A stretch of DNA of 64,000 nucleotides, taken from assembly GCA_001800975.1 (NCBI GenBank), contig MGWK01000060.1, forward strand, positions 29,975 to 93,974, written 5' to 3'. Each line of letters opens with the position of its first letter. Positions within the stretch are counted from its first letter, which is position 1. Positions 1-9,277 of the stretch are shown here, piece by piece. The DNA is from Flavobacteria bacterium RIFCSPLOWO2_12_FULL_35_11. GTDB lineage: Bacteria; Bacteroidota; Bacteroidia; Flavobacteriales; Flavobacteriaceae. The notes below the pieces were generated by a model. It made no database searches. It was given only the letters and a program-made list of their open reading frames with translations, and was not told where the DNA came from. The translations under genes and the position numbers were made by a program.

Positions 1-431
1 GCATTTTTAAATTCAGAAATCAGTGCTTTTCCGTTTTTTTGAATTTCACGAATCAGCGCTTCTTTATTGGTGCCCGTAATGGTAATTATTTTTTGAGGTT
101 CGGCATATACATTTGTACTGGTCGTAAAAGAATTTTTATTTCCAATGCCAATATTTAAAATACTTCGGCTGGCTTTAAACATAGTTCCGAAACTTTCTGG
201 CGGAACTTGTGTTACTTCAAATTGCGCTTCTGGTTGCGGCAATCCCAAAACGGGTTCAGCAATAAATTTTCGCAATTCATCACCAATTTCGCCTTGCCAT
301 TCGCTATTTTTCATAACAATAAGCAAATTGTTCATTCTGCCATTTGCCTCTTTCAATGTTTTTTGACCGCCTCCTGTATCACAGGAAATCAGCAAAGAAA
401 TTAGCCCTAATACTAATCCAATCTTTTTCAT
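1..431 (-). CDS. DUF4837 family lipoprotein (3' end outside window)
   Basis: Only the first 143 codons are inside the window; the reading frame runs open to the left edge. The ATG at 431 is followed by two lysines, a hydrophobic stretch and a lipobox L-I-S-C that puts the lipidated cysteine at residue 17, so the product is probably an envelope lipoprotein. The mature part has motifs typical of the DUF4837 family of Bacteroidota (NNLLIVMKNSEWQG near the start, then GTMFKASRSILNI). The molecular function of this family is unknown to me. It lies downstream of the lytic transglycosylase gene on the same strand with a 66 bp gap, and the whole neighbourhood is envelope-related. I have no evidence for a specific role. 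Confidence 0.8.
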   Translation of the reverse strand, partial: MKKIGLVLGLISLLISCDTGGGQKTLKEANGRMNNLLIVMKNSEWQGEIGDELRKFIAEPVLGLPQPEAQFEVTQVPPESFGTMFKASRSILNIGIGNKNSFTTSTNVYAEPQKIITITGTNKEALIREIQKNGKALISEFKN

Positions 432-497
432 TTGTGGGTATTTATTGTTTTTTTATTTGTCGAAAATAATTCGCAAATCAAATTGGGATTTACAACA

Positions 498-2045
498 TTA
501 TTTTTTTTGATCATTTAATAAATTCAATATTTTTAATTTGATTCCGGGTTTTAGGCTATTAACACTCCAAATATTGTTCCATTCTTTAATATTTTGTACG
601 GAAACATTTGTGAATTTTTTTGCAATGGACCACAAGGAATCTCCCAATTTCACGATGTAATAAGTAGTTTCATCTTTATCTTCTTTGATTGGTGTCACTT
701 TTGCGGTAACAATCGGGTTGGTATTTTTAGGGTAAACCACCAGCTTTTGTCCGACTTGCAATTTTGTGCTTTTTAAATTGTTCCATTTTTTCAAATTGCT
801 TTCGGCCACACCATGTTTAGCGGCTATTTTACCTAAATATTCACCCCTTTTAACCTTGTGTGTAATCTTATCGTCAAGTTTTATGAGTTCCAGCAACGGC
901 TTTTCTACTTTTGTATCTTCTAAATCGGCATAGGCATAAATCAATCGTTCATTGCTCACGAAATTTCCGATATCTTTTATGGGTAAGGTCAGAATATAGT
1001 TTTTGTTTTTTATATAAGGAATAATCTCCAGTTTATATTGCGGATTTAAAAATTTAAGCACTTCAATATCAACATTTAAAGTTTCATTAATTTGTGCAAA
1101 AGTCAACTGTCTTTTTACTTGGACGGTATCTGTTGCATAATAGGAAATTGCTCTTTCCTTAGACTTTATGTTGTGTTCCTTTGCATATTCAAAAATGTAC
1201 AAAGTCGCGTAAAAAGCCGGTACATATGCGGCGGTTTCATTAGGCAGATACTTGCGGATATTCCAATAATTGGTGCTTCCTCCAGATCTTCTGATGGCTT
1301 TGGAAACATTTCCCGGACCCGAATTGTAGGCCGCCAATGCCATACTCCAATCGCCATACATTTTATACAAACTTTCCAAATACATACAGGCTGCTTCTGT
1401 TGCCCTGTAAGGATCTGAGCGTTCATCTATATAAGAACTAACCTCCAAATCGTAATATTTCCCTGTCTGATACATAAATTGCCACAAACCGGTTGCTCCT
1501 ACGCGAGAACGTGCATTTGGATTTAACGCCGACTCAATAACCGCCAAATACTTTAATTCCATAGGAATGTTATATTTTGCCAAATGTTCCTCAAACATGG
1601 GGAAAAAATACCGTGCCCTTTCCATAATTGTGGAAAGTGACGATTTTCTTTTTTGTAAGTAGGTTCTTATAACTTGTTCAAGCTGAGGATTGTATTCAAT
1701 TTTAAAAGGTGTTTTGCTGTTCAAATATTTCAATCGCGCTTTTAACAAATCTGTTGGCAATTCTTCAAGACCGGCAACCAAAATTTCATCATCTCCCAAC
1801 ATATATTGTTCCTTGTCGTACAAAGGAGATTTTATTAATTTATTCATCCACAAACTATCTATTAGCATAGCTTGTGGGTGAACCTGAAGTATTAATGAAT
1901 CTGAATTTGTAAAAAACAATGCTGGGCCATCTGAAAAATGAACTTTAGCATTTTCGTTATTCTGAATTTTTAGGCTCTCTGTTTTCTTTTGTGAAAACCC
2001 AAAAGTAAAAGTTAATAAAAACGCAATGTATACTAAATTTTTCAT
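498..2045 (-). CDS. Lytic transglycosylase with SLT domain and two LysM repeats (MltD-like)
   Basis: Predicted to cleave peptidoglycan glycan strands in the periplasm, forming 1,6-anhydro-muropeptides. The protein has 515 residues and starts with a signal peptide (FGFSQ at residues 15-19). The SLT domain spans about 145-290; the catalytic glutamate is E171 in AVIESALNPNARS, followed by GATGLWQFM and later AAYNSGPGNV, all family hallmarks. Two LysM peptidoglycan-binding repeats follow at about 398-442 (KVKRGEYLGKIAAKHGV) and 463-508 (YIVKLGDSLWSIAKKF). This matches the architecture of E. coli MltD. There is no lipobox, so it may be soluble in the periplasm or held only by LysM binding. It sits 6 bp behind the OmpA-like gene, so cotranscription is likely. 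Confidence 0.93.
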   Translation of the reverse strand: MKNLVYIAFLLTFTFGFSQKKTESLKIQNNENAKVHFSDGPALFFTNSDSLILQVHPQAMLIDSLWMNKLIKSPLYDKEQYMLGDDEILVAGLEELPTDLLKARLKYLNSKTPFKIEYNPQLEQVIRTYLQKRKSSLSTIMERARYFFPMFEEHLAKYNIPMELKYLAVIESALNPNARSRVGATGLWQFMYQTGKYYDLEVSSYIDERSDPYRATEAACMYLESLYKMYGDWSMALAAYNSGPGNVSKAIRRSGGSTNYWNIRKYLPNETAAYVPAFYATLYIFEYAKEHNIKSKERAISYYATDTVQVKRQLTFAQINETLNVDIEVLKFLNPQYKLEIIPYIKNKNYILTLPIKDIGNFVSNERLIYAYADLEDTKVEKPLLELIKLDDKITHKVKRGEYLGKIAAKHGVAESNLKKWNNLKSTKLQVGQKLVVYPKNTNPIVTAKVTPIKEDKDETTYYIVKLGDSLWSIAKKFTNVSVQNIKEWNNIWSVNSLKPGIKLKILNLLNDQKK

Positions 2046-2051
2046 AAGAGA

Positions 2052-3002
2052 TTAGTTGTTTAAAAGTTTTGAAATTTCGTCTAAATTAGGCGCTAAAATA
2101 ATTTCAATTCTTCTGTTTTTTGCTTTCCCTTCTGAAGTTGCATTGGAACCAACCATCACATATTCACTTCTTCCCGCCGCTGTAATTTGCGTTGGGTTTA
2201 CGCCTTTATTTTGTAAAATTCTAACAATGGCTGTTGCGCGTTTAACGGATAAATCCCAGTTGTCTATCACGGTTGCTCCGGCATATGGAACGTTGTCTGT
2301 ATGGCCTTCAATAAGCACGTTGATGTCCGGATTTTTTGACAACACGCCTGCCAACTGCTCTACGGCATTTTTTCCTTCACTTCCTACCGCCCAGCTTCCT
2401 GAATCGAACAGCAATTTATTTTCCATAGACACATAAATTTTTCCATTTTTTTGAACTACGGTCAATCCTTTACCTTCAAAACTATGCAATGCGCTGGAAA
2501 TAGCATTTTTCAACTGTTGCATTTGGGCTTCTTTTGCATCAATTAAACCTTGAAGCTCATTAATTTGGTTGGAGCGTTCGGCCAATTCATTTTGAAGTTT
2601 TGCCAATCGGTCACTTTCAATAGCCAATTTTCTTTCTTTTTCTTCCAGTTGAACCAATAATTCCTGATTTTTTTGAGATTGCTCGGCCAGTTTTTTTGAA
2701 CTTTGGGTTGAAAGCACATTATAAGATTCGTCTAAATTTTTATGTTTACTTTGAAGTGAAACGAACTCATTGTCCAAAATTTCTTTTTGGGTTTTTAGCG
2801 CATCGTAATCGTTGTTAAGTTTTTCTAAATCGGCTTCCAATGCTTTTTTCGCAGCCAATAAATCATCTTTTTCTTCAACCAATGCTGAATTTGAAGAACG
2901 TAAATTATTGAATTTTGTTTCTAGTTCCTGATATACTTTTTTTGATACACACGAATTTAACGTGATTGCTATAATGAATAGAATTGCTGTTTTTTTTAAC
3001 AT
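2052..3002 (-). CDS. OmpA family lipoprotein with coiled-coil stalk
   Basis: Probable outer-membrane lipoprotein that binds peptidoglycan non-covalently. The N-terminus has a signal and a lipobox-like L-N-S-C (cysteine at about residue 18). Residues 25-165 are a long heptad-rich coiled coil full of Glu, Lys, Leu and Gln. The C-terminal OmpA domain (about 190-305) shows LLFDSGSWAVGSEG, the peptidoglycan-binding signature IEGHTDNVPY, and NRRIEIIL. There is no beta-barrel, so it resembles Pal or the cell-wall-linking OmpA-like lipoproteins rather than classical OmpA. The gene lies between xth and the lytic transglycosylase on the same strand. An envelope-tethering role is inferred from the domains. 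Confidence 0.92.
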   Translation of the reverse strand: MLKKTAILFIIAITLNSCVSKKVYQELETKFNNLRSSNSALVEEKDDLLAAKKALEADLEKLNNDYDALKTQKEILDNEFVSLQSKHKNLDESYNVLSTQSSKKLAEQSQKNQELLVQLEEKERKLAIESDRLAKLQNELAERSNQINELQGLIDAKEAQMQQLKNAISSALHSFEGKGLTVVQKNGKIYVSMENKLLFDSGSWAVGSEGKNAVEQLAGVLSKNPDINVLIEGHTDNVPYAGATVIDNWDLSVKRATAIVRILQNKGVNPTQITAAGRSEYVMVGSNATSEGKAKNRRIEIILAPNLDEISKLLNN

Positions 3003-3025
3003 TGTACTGCTTTTAATAATTTAAT

Positions 3026-3787
3026 TTAATCAATTTCAACTACCACTGGGCAATGATCGGAATGATTTGCCTCCGGTAAAATATAGGCTCTTTTAATTCT
3101 GTCTTTCATTTCATTGCTTACCATGTGATAATCTATACGCCAACCTTTATTATTGTTTCTTGAATTTGCCCTGTAACTCCACCAACTGTAATGATGTGGT
3201 TCTTTGTTTAAATGACGAAATGAATCTGTAAAACCACTGTCTATAAAATTCCCCAGCCAGTCACGCTCGACGGGCAAAAACCCAGAGGTATTTTTATTCT
3301 GGACCGGATTATGAATGTCAATTTCTGTATGGCAAATGTTATAATCTCCACAAATAATAATATTGGGAAGTTCTTTTTTGAGGTTGCTTACATAGTCCTG
3401 AAATTGGGCCATGTAATTGAATTTGAACTCCAATCGGTCATCATTGGTTCCGGAAGGTAAATATAAGCTCATTATTGATACGTTCGCAAAATCTATGCGT
3501 AAATTTCTTCCTTCGTAGTCCATTGCTGCGATTCCTGTGCCGTAAACAACGTGATCAGGCCTTGTTTTTGATAAAACAGCCACGCCGCTATAACCCTTCT
3601 TTTCTGCCGAAAACCAATAGTGATATGCATAACCGGCATTGTCAAACAAACTTAAATCCAACTGTTCTTTATGGGCTTTTATTTCCTGCAAACAAATAAC
3701 ATCTGGATTTGCGGCAACCAACCATTCAATAAAACCTTTATTTAATGCGGCCCTTATTCCATTAACATTGTATGATATTATCTTCAT
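3026..3787 (-). CDS. xth: Exodeoxyribonuclease III
   Basis: A 253-residue protein of the exonuclease III/AP endonuclease family, acting in base-excision repair by cutting at abasic sites and removing 3' blocking groups. Visible motifs are MKIISYNVNGIRAAL at the N-terminus, the metal-binding glutamate E35 in CLQEIKAHKE, GDYNICHTEIDIHNP in the middle (Asp and Asn of the active site), WRIDYHMVS, and the C-terminal NHSDHCPVVVEID with the catalytic Asp-His pair. The full family length is present, so it should be active. It lies 10 bp downstream of scoB with no functional link, a common arrangement in compact Flavobacteriia gene strings. Confidence 0.95.
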   Translation of the reverse strand: MKIISYNVNGIRAALNKGFIEWLVAANPDVICLQEIKAHKEQLDLSLFDNAGYAYHYWFSAEKKGYSGVAVLSKTRPDHVVYGTGIAAMDYEGRNLRIDFANVSIMSLYLPSGTNDDRLEFKFNYMAQFQDYVSNLKKELPNIIICGDYNICHTEIDIHNPVQNKNTSGFLPVERDWLGNFIDSGFTDSFRHLNKEPHHYSWWSYRANSRNNNKGWRIDYHMVSNEMKDRIKRAYILPEANHSDHCPVVVEID

Positions 3788-3797
3788 TTGGATTTTT

Positions 3798-4454
3798 TTA
3801 AAACTTCATTTCAGGAATTTCTCCTTCCACAATTAAAGTTCCCTCTGTAGCGGCTATAATTTCTTCAACAGAAACACCAGGAGCTCTTTCTAAAAGATAA
3901 AACGCATTGTTCTTTATTTCTAAATATGCCAAATTTGTCACCACTTTTTTAACACAATTTACCCCTGTTAATGGCAATGAACATTTTTTTAATAATTTCG
4001 ATTCACCTGCTTTATCGGTGTGCATCATGGCAACAATAATATTTTCTGCTGATGCCACCAAGTCCATCGCGCCACCCATTCCTTTGACCATTTTTCCCGG
4101 AATTTTCCAGTTGGCGATATCTCCGTTATGAGAAACTTCCATCGCCCCTAAAACGGTTAACTGAACGTGTTGTCCGCGAATCATCGCAAAACTCATGGCA
4201 GAATCAAATAACGAACCGCCCTTTAAAATAGTGACCGTTTGTTTTCCCGCGTTAATTAAATCGGCATCTTCTTCCCCATCAATTGGAAAAGGGCCCATTC
4301 CAAGCATTCCATTTTCAGACTGAAATACTACATCTATGTTTTTAGGTATATAATTGGCCACCAAGGTAGGAATTCCAATACCTAAATTTACATACCATTT
4401 ATCTTGTAATTCTTGTGCAATTCTTTGCGCTATTTCTTGTTTAGATAAAGCCAT
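3798..4454 (-). CDS. scoB: 3-oxoacid CoA-transferase subunit B
   Basis: The catalytic (beta) subunit of a two-subunit CoA-transferase, most likely succinyl-CoA:3-ketoacid CoA-transferase, which moves CoA from succinyl-CoA to acetoacetate. The 218-residue protein carries the family active-site signature FQSENGMLGMGP, whose glutamate forms the glutamyl-CoA thioester intermediate. It also shows IGIPTLVANYIP and KGMGGAMDLVAS, typical of ScoB/AtoA. The start lies 3 bp after the scoA stop, so the two subunits are almost certainly translated from one mRNA. Substrate preference (acetoacetate, butyrate or another 3-oxoacid) cannot be read from sequence alone. Confidence 0.94.
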   Translation of the reverse strand: MALSKQEIAQRIAQELQDKWYVNLGIGIPTLVANYIPKNIDVVFQSENGMLGMGPFPIDGEEDADLINAGKQTVTILKGGSLFDSAMSFAMIRGQHVQLTVLGAMEVSHNGDIANWKIPGKMVKGMGGAMDLVASAENIIVAMMHTDKAGESKLLKKCSLPLTGVNCVKKVVTNLAYLEIKNNAFYLLERAPGVSVEEIIAATEGTLIVEGEIPEMKF

Positions 4455-4457
4455 AGT

Positions 4458-5159
4458 TTAAGATTTTGGAGTTACTGTGCGTTGTTCAATTCTCTTTTCA
4501 TAATCTTTTCCTTGAAAAATTCGTTGCACAAAAATTCCAGGCGTATGAATTTGATTTGGGTCCAATTCTCCAGCCTCAACCAATTCTTCAACTTCAGCAA
4601 CCGTAATTTTTCCGGCCATTGCCATCATCGGATTAAAATTACGTGCAGTTCCTTTAAAAATAAGATTTCCTGCGGTATCTCCTTTCCATGCTTTCACAAA
4701 AGCAAACTCTGGATTAAAGGCATGTTCCAAAACATACATTTTGCCGTTAAACTCCCTGGTTTCTTTTCCTTCCGCCACTTCTGTTCCGTATCCGGCAGGT
4801 GTATAAAATGCCGGAATTCCCGCACCTGTAGCTCTACAACGCTCCGCTAAAGTTCCCTGCGGAATTAATTCTACATCCAATTCCCCCGAAAGCATTTGGC
4901 GTTCAAATTCTTCATTTTCTCCAACATAAGAAGAAACCATTTTTTTAATTTGGCGTTTTTTTAATAAAAGTCCCAATCCAAAATCATCGACTCCGGCATT
5001 GTTAGAGATACAGGTCAAATTATTAACACCCAATCTCACCAATTCTGAAATACAATTTTCTGGAATTCCGCATAAACCAAAACCGCCGAGCATGAAAACC
5101 ATGCCGTCTTCTACCCCTTGTAAAGCCTCATGTACGTTTTTAACTACTTTATTTATCAT
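4458..5159 (-). CDS. scoA: 3-oxoacid CoA-transferase subunit A
   Basis: The alpha subunit of the heteromeric 3-oxoacid CoA-transferase, partner of the gene directly downstream. The 233-residue protein has the family I CoA-transferase motif [12 protein letters not shown] near residues 22-33, [14 protein letters not shown], and [16 protein letters not shown]. The length matches the ScoA family. Together with ScoB it would link ketone-body or acetoacetyl-CoA metabolism to the TCA cycle. It sits 13 bp behind the PBP1A-type gene, in a long minus-strand gene string, so it may be read from the upstream ricT-gldH-PBP transcript; I see no separate promoter. Confidence 0.94.
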   Translation of the reverse strand: MINKVVKNVHEALQGVEDGMVFMLGGFGLCGIPENCISELVRLGVNNLTCISNNAGVDDFGLGLLLKKRQIKKMVSSYVGENEEFERQMLSGELDVELIPQGTLAERCRATGAGIPAFYTPAGYGTEVAEGKETREFNGKMYVLEHAFNPEFAFVKAWKGDTAGNLIFKGTARNFNPMMAMAGKITVAEVEELVEAGELDPNQIHTPGIFVQRIFQGKDYEKRIEQRTVTPKS

Positions 5160-5172
5160 AAAATTTTAACTT

Positions 5173-7458
5173 TTAAAATTCAGGATCCTCTCCTATTTCT
5201 ATTTCAGAAGTGTTGTCACTTGCTTGTTTGCTGCAATCTGTTTCAATAGTAATTCCTTCTGGCCTTTCAAATGCTTCTTTGCTGACTTTCAAAGTTTTGT
5301 CTGCATACATTTTTTTATAATACAACCCCCAAATAGGCAATGCCATGGTAGCGCCCTGTCCTCTGCTTAGGCCTGCAAAATGTATGGCTCTGTCTTCACC
5401 GCCAACCCAAACGCCGGTTGCCAGGTTAGGTACAATGCCCATAAACCAACCATCAGACTGATTTTGGGTAGTTCCCGTTTTTCCTGCAATCGGATTTGTG
5501 AATTTGTACGGATAACCGGTGACCATATTATCGGCATAGGTTGTTCCGCCAGTGCGCAAACGAATACCTGAACCCGACTCTGTTACGCCTTCCAATAAAT
5601 TGGTAATTACATAGGCCGATTCCTCGCTTAGCGCTTCTTTTGAATTTGGCATAAATTGTTCTAAAACCAATCCGTTTTTATCTTCTATTCTCATTAATAC
5701 CATCGGCTCAATTCTTAGGCCTTTATTTGCAAAAGTTGAATAGGCGCCAACCATTTCATATAACGATAAATCTACAGAACCAAGCGCTATTGAAGGCACT
5801 TCGGGAATTTCACTTTCTATTCCAACACTTTGTGCCAAATTAACCACGGTTTTAGGATGCACCATATCAATTAACTTTACGGTAATTACGTTTATTGAAT
5901 TTGCCAAGGCTTTTTTCAACGTTAATTCCCCGCCATATTTATTGTCCGAATTTTTTGGTGTCCAATCTGCCGCCATTCCATATTTTTCTGCCGGAATTGT
6001 ATAAGGCGTATTTGGCAATTTATAACAGGGCGATAATTTCAATTGGTTGATGGCAGCTGCATAAACAAAAGGCTTAAAGGTAGAACCTACCTGACGTTTT
6101 TGCTGTTTCACCGCATCAAATTGAAAGTGTTTATAATTTACGCCGCCAACCCAAGCTTTTACGTGGCCTGTTTGTGGCTCAATAGATAATAATCCGGAGC
6201 GTAAAATGTGTTTGTAGTATTTAATGGAATCATAAGGAGACATGATGGTGTCTATTTCACCTTTATAGGAAAAGACGCTCATACTTGTTTTTTCTTTAAA
6301 TGAAGCTTTAATTTCACTTTCTGAAGCACCATTTTTTCTCATACGAATCCAACGATCGGAACGTTTCATTGCCTGCTCCATGGTAGTTGCCACCTGATCT
6401 TCATCCAAATCGTAAAACGGCGCTGTTTTGTTGTTTTTTTGTTCTTTATAAAAAACCCGTTGCAAGTTGGCCATATGCTCTTTCATGGCATCTTCGGCAT
6501 ATTTTTGCATACGTGAATCTATGGTTACGTAAATTTTAAGTCCGTCCCGTTGCAAGTTATACTCTGTACCATCAGGTTTTGGATTATTTTTTATCCATGT
6601 TTTCATAAAATCGCGCAGGTATTCCCTAAAATACGTTGCGGAACCATCGCTATGTCCTTCTCTATGCACATTCAAATTTAAAGGTGTCGCCTGAAAAGCA
6701 TCTCTTTGTTCTTTCGTGATAAAATCGTTCTTATACATTTGGCCCAATACCACATTTCGGCGATTTTTTACCAATTCCGGTCTTTTTAACGGATTAAAAT
6801 AAGAGGCGTTTTTCAGCATTCCAACCAACATGGCCGACTCCGGAATTTTTAAATCAATAGGTTCTTTTCCAAAATAAATTCGTGAAGCGGAACGAATGCC
6901 CACAGCCAAATTCAAATAATCGTATTTGTTTAAATACATGGTCAGTATTTCCTGCTTGGTATACTGGCGTTCTAACCGGATGGCAATTACATATTCTTTT
7001 ACTTTTTGCAAAATCCTTTCCACTATATTTCTGGATCCTTCGCCGTGAAACAACAATTTGGCCAATTGCTGGGTAATGGTACTTCCGCCGCCTTCTCTTC
7101 CCAACATCACAACAGCACGCACAGAAGCTCTAAAATCAATTCCAGAATGATCATAAAAACGTTCGTCTTCAGTAGCAATCAATGCATTGATTAAGTTTTC
7201 GGGTAAATCTTTATATTTTACGGGTGTGCGATTTTCATAGGCGTATTTTCCCAATGTTTTTCCATCAACAGAAATAACTTCAGAAGCGGTGTTTCTTTCG
7301 GGACTTTCTAATTCCTCGAAGGAAGGAAGGGTTCCAAAAGCGCCAAAAGAGGCCAATATGAATAGCAGTATTACGAATGAAATTCCTGCAAAAATGGTCT
7401 TCCAAAACCATTTAATATACTTTGAAAATTGATCGTTGCTTGTTTGTTTTTTTGTCAT
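5173..7458 (-). CDS. Class A penicillin-binding protein (PBP1A type)
   Basis: A bifunctional peptidoglycan glycosyltransferase and DD-transpeptidase of 761 residues. A short cytoplasmic N-terminus is followed by one membrane anchor (about residues 18-42). The GT51 domain (about 60-240) contains the catalytic glutamate E97 in ATEDERFYDHSG and GGSTITQQLAK. The transpeptidase domain carries the nucleophile S458 in GSTFKP, the SIN triad and the KTG box in GKTGTTQNQSDGW near residue 661. All key residues of both activities are present. The ATG overlaps the gldH stop (ATGA), showing tight coupling with gldH and ricT; this neighbourhood is common in Flavobacteriia. A C-terminal acidic tail ends the protein. 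Confidence 0.95.
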   Translation of the reverse strand: MTKKQTSNDQFSKYIKWFWKTIFAGISFVILLFILASFGAFGTLPSFEELESPERNTASEVISVDGKTLGKYAYENRTPVKYKDLPENLINALIATEDERFYDHSGIDFRASVRAVVMLGREGGGSTITQQLAKLLFHGEGSRNIVERILQKVKEYVIAIRLERQYTKQEILTMYLNKYDYLNLAVGIRSASRIYFGKEPIDLKIPESAMLVGMLKNASYFNPLKRPELVKNRRNVVLGQMYKNDFITKEQRDAFQATPLNLNVHREGHSDGSATYFREYLRDFMKTWIKNNPKPDGTEYNLQRDGLKIYVTIDSRMQKYAEDAMKEHMANLQRVFYKEQKNNKTAPFYDLDEDQVATTMEQAMKRSDRWIRMRKNGASESEIKASFKEKTSMSVFSYKGEIDTIMSPYDSIKYYKHILRSGLLSIEPQTGHVKAWVGGVNYKHFQFDAVKQQKRQVGSTFKPFVYAAAINQLKLSPCYKLPNTPYTIPAEKYGMAADWTPKNSDNKYGGELTLKKALANSINVITVKLIDMVHPKTVVNLAQSVGIESEIPEVPSIALGSVDLSLYEMVGAYSTFANKGLRIEPMVLMRIEDKNGLVLEQFMPNSKEALSEESAYVITNLLEGVTESGSGIRLRTGGTTYADNMVTGYPYKFTNPIAGKTGTTQNQSDGWFMGIVPNLATGVWVGGEDRAIHFAGLSRGQGATMALPIWGLYYKKMYADKTLKVSKEAFERPEGITIETDCSKQASDNTSEIEIGEDPEF

Positions 7459-7958
7459 TTTATTACTTTTTCAATTCTAAGCCCAACATCAGTTATGCCT
7501 TTTAAAGGATTTTTTCCTTCAATATCATTGATGCCGCGCGTTGCGTGTTGAATTTTAAATTTATAAGTGCCTATTTCAGAAAAAACAATATTTTCCTTAT
7601 AAAATAGTTTATTTTCTTTAAGGTCTGTATATCCGGAACCTAACCAATTTCCGGAAGCATCTGCCATTTCGTATTCTAAGGTGTCTATTACCTTAAAGCC
7701 GTTAGGCATTTCAAGTTTTGCAATTAAAAACAGGGAGCTAAACTCATAATCCTTATTGTTCCTAACGTTAATAAACACATTATTATTTGAAATGGTGTCC
7801 AGATTGTTGATTGTAAAATCAGCGCTCTTTTCTGAATGCCATTGCTGGTTTTCAATCGGAATATATTGGTCAAAAACCGCATTTGAGTTACATGACAACA
7901 CCAATAAAGTAAAGGCGAGTAAACTGAGTTGTTTATATGTTTTTATTTGGGTTTGCAC
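7455..7958 (-). CDS. gldH: Gliding motility lipoprotein GldH
   Basis: Lipoprotein required for gliding in Flavobacterium johnsoniae; its exact biochemical role in the gliding/type IX secretion machinery is not settled. The frame stays open to an ATG at 8084, but that region lies inside the ricT C-terminus and codes for a Lys/Gln-rich tail unlike GldH. I chose the GTG at 7958, which gives 167 residues starting just before a proper signal (LSLLAFTLLVLSC, lipobox V-L-S-C). The mature part has FDQYIPIENQQWH and LGSGYTDLKENKLFYKE, typical of GldH. It overlaps the ricT stop by 26 bp and the PBP1A start by 4 bp. The start choice is an inference; the family call is firm. Confidence 0.85.
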   Translation of the reverse strand: MQTQIKTYKQLSLLAFTLLVLSCNSNAVFDQYIPIENQQWHSEKSADFTINNLDTISNNNVFINVRNNKDYEFSSLFLIAKLEMPNGFKVIDTLEYEMADASGNWLGSGYTDLKENKLFYKENIVFSEIGTYKFKIQHATRGINDIEGKNPLKGITDVGLRIEKVIK

Positions 7959-9165
7959 TTCTGTTTGGAGGTCTTTGTTTTTTATTTTTTGGACTGCCGC
8001 TTCCGCTGCTTTGTGTTGGTTGAACCGAGGTTTGTAAATTTTTAGGTTTATTTTTATGTTTGTTTTTTCTTTTTGGAACATCAAAACGCGTTAAACTGTC
8101 TTGCCCCACAACATCCTCAAACTCAACTACATTTTCTTCTATCAATTCCAGTTCATAATCTTCCAAAGAAGTTACAGGTTTGTTGTTTTTATTTAAATCT
8201 ATGATTTCCTTTGCGTTTTCCACCGTAAGCTTAAACCACTTATTTCTGTCTTCTTTATACGTGTACCATAACACTCTTTTGAAAATATCCATTTTAATAA
8301 AAACAGCTTCTCCTTTTTTTGTTTTCAACACAATATCTTGGCGTGGAAAATCGGTTAAAGTATCTAAATACGTGTCTAATTCATAATTTAAACAGCATTT
8401 TAATTTTCCGCATTGGCCGGCCAATTTTTGCGGATTTAAGGACAATTGCTGATAGCGCGCCGCAGTGGTGTTCACTTTTCTTAAATCTGTTAACCAGGTT
8501 GAACAGCACAACTCCCTGCCACAAGAACCCACACCTCCAAGTCGGGCTGCTTCTTGGCGCAAACCTACTTGTTTCATTTCTACCCTAATGCTGAAAGTGC
8601 TTGCCAAATCCCTGATGAGTTGCCTAAAATCCACACGGTCATCAGCAGTATAATAAAAAGTGGCTTTGTTTCCGTCGCCTTGGTATTCAACATCGGAAAG
8701 TTTCATTTTTATGCCCAATCTACTTAAAATTTCCCGACCCTTATATTGGGTTTCATATTCCTTTTCTCGGGCGGCTTTCCAAATATCAATATCTTTTTGG
8801 GTTGCTTTTCTGTATATTTTTTTTACTTCTTCACTGTCAAAGGCAACGCCTTTTTTCTTCATTTGGATTCTGATCAATTCGCCGGTAAGCGAAACCGTTC
8901 CGATGTCGTGGCCCGGATTTCCTTCCACGGCAACAATATCGCCTATGCAAATTTGCAGATTGTCTAGATTTCGGAAAAAATGTTTTCGCCCGTTTTTGAA
9001 CCGAACCTCAACAATATTTAAAGGTTCTTGTCCGGTAGGAAGCGACATGTTGGATAACCAGTCGAAAACTGAGAGTTTCTCACAACCTCCGGTGGCGCAA
9101 TTTCCATTGCTTTTGCAGCCTTTCGGCACGGTATTTATATCTGAAGAGCAACTATTACAGCTCAT
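7933..9165 (-). CDS. ricT: RicT/PSP1-domain regulatory iron-sulfur protein (YaaT family)
   Basis: A PSP1-domain protein of 410 residues. In Bacillus the homologue YaaT (RicT) forms the Ric complex with RicA and RicF, which carries Fe-S clusters and affects RNA processing and phosphorelay; in Bacteroidota its role is not known. Visible are the conserved cysteine motifs VGSCGRELCCSTWL and AGQCGKLKCCLNYE, plus extra cysteines at the N-terminus (CNSCSSD and CKSNGNCATGGC) that could bind another metal or cluster. The last 60 residues are a basic, low-complexity tail rich in Lys, Asn and Pro whose coding DNA overlaps the start of gldH. It is the first gene of a tight ricT-gldH-PBP1A string. Confidence 0.92.
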   Translation of the reverse strand: MSCNSCSSDINTVPKGCKSNGNCATGGCEKLSVFDWLSNMSLPTGQEPLNIVEVRFKNGRKHFFRNLDNLQICIGDIVAVEGNPGHDIGTVSLTGELIRIQMKKKGVAFDSEEVKKIYRKATQKDIDIWKAAREKEYETQYKGREILSRLGIKMKLSDVEYQGDGNKATFYYTADDRVDFRQLIRDLASTFSIRVEMKQVGLRQEAARLGGVGSCGRELCCSTWLTDLRKVNTTAARYQQLSLNPQKLAGQCGKLKCCLNYELDTYLDTLTDFPRQDIVLKTKKGEAVFIKMDIFKRVLWYTYKEDRNKWFKLTVENAKEIIDLNKNNKPVTSLEDYELELIEENVVEFEDVVGQDSLTRFDVPKRKNKHKNKPKNLQTSVQPTQSSGSGSPKNKKQRPPNRSANPNKNI

Positions 9166-9277
9166 ATATTTCTATGTTTTTATATTGTTTTGTAAAACTG
9201 AAAATCAATTTTACAGACTTCACCAATTTGTAAAGATATCATTTAAATTGTAAACTGTAAAACGCCAAAAAACCGAT

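Noticed and set aside
8660..9253. 197-residue plus-strand ORF opposite ricT
   Set aside because: Antisense shadow of a conserved gene with intact cysteine motifs; no signal or family look.
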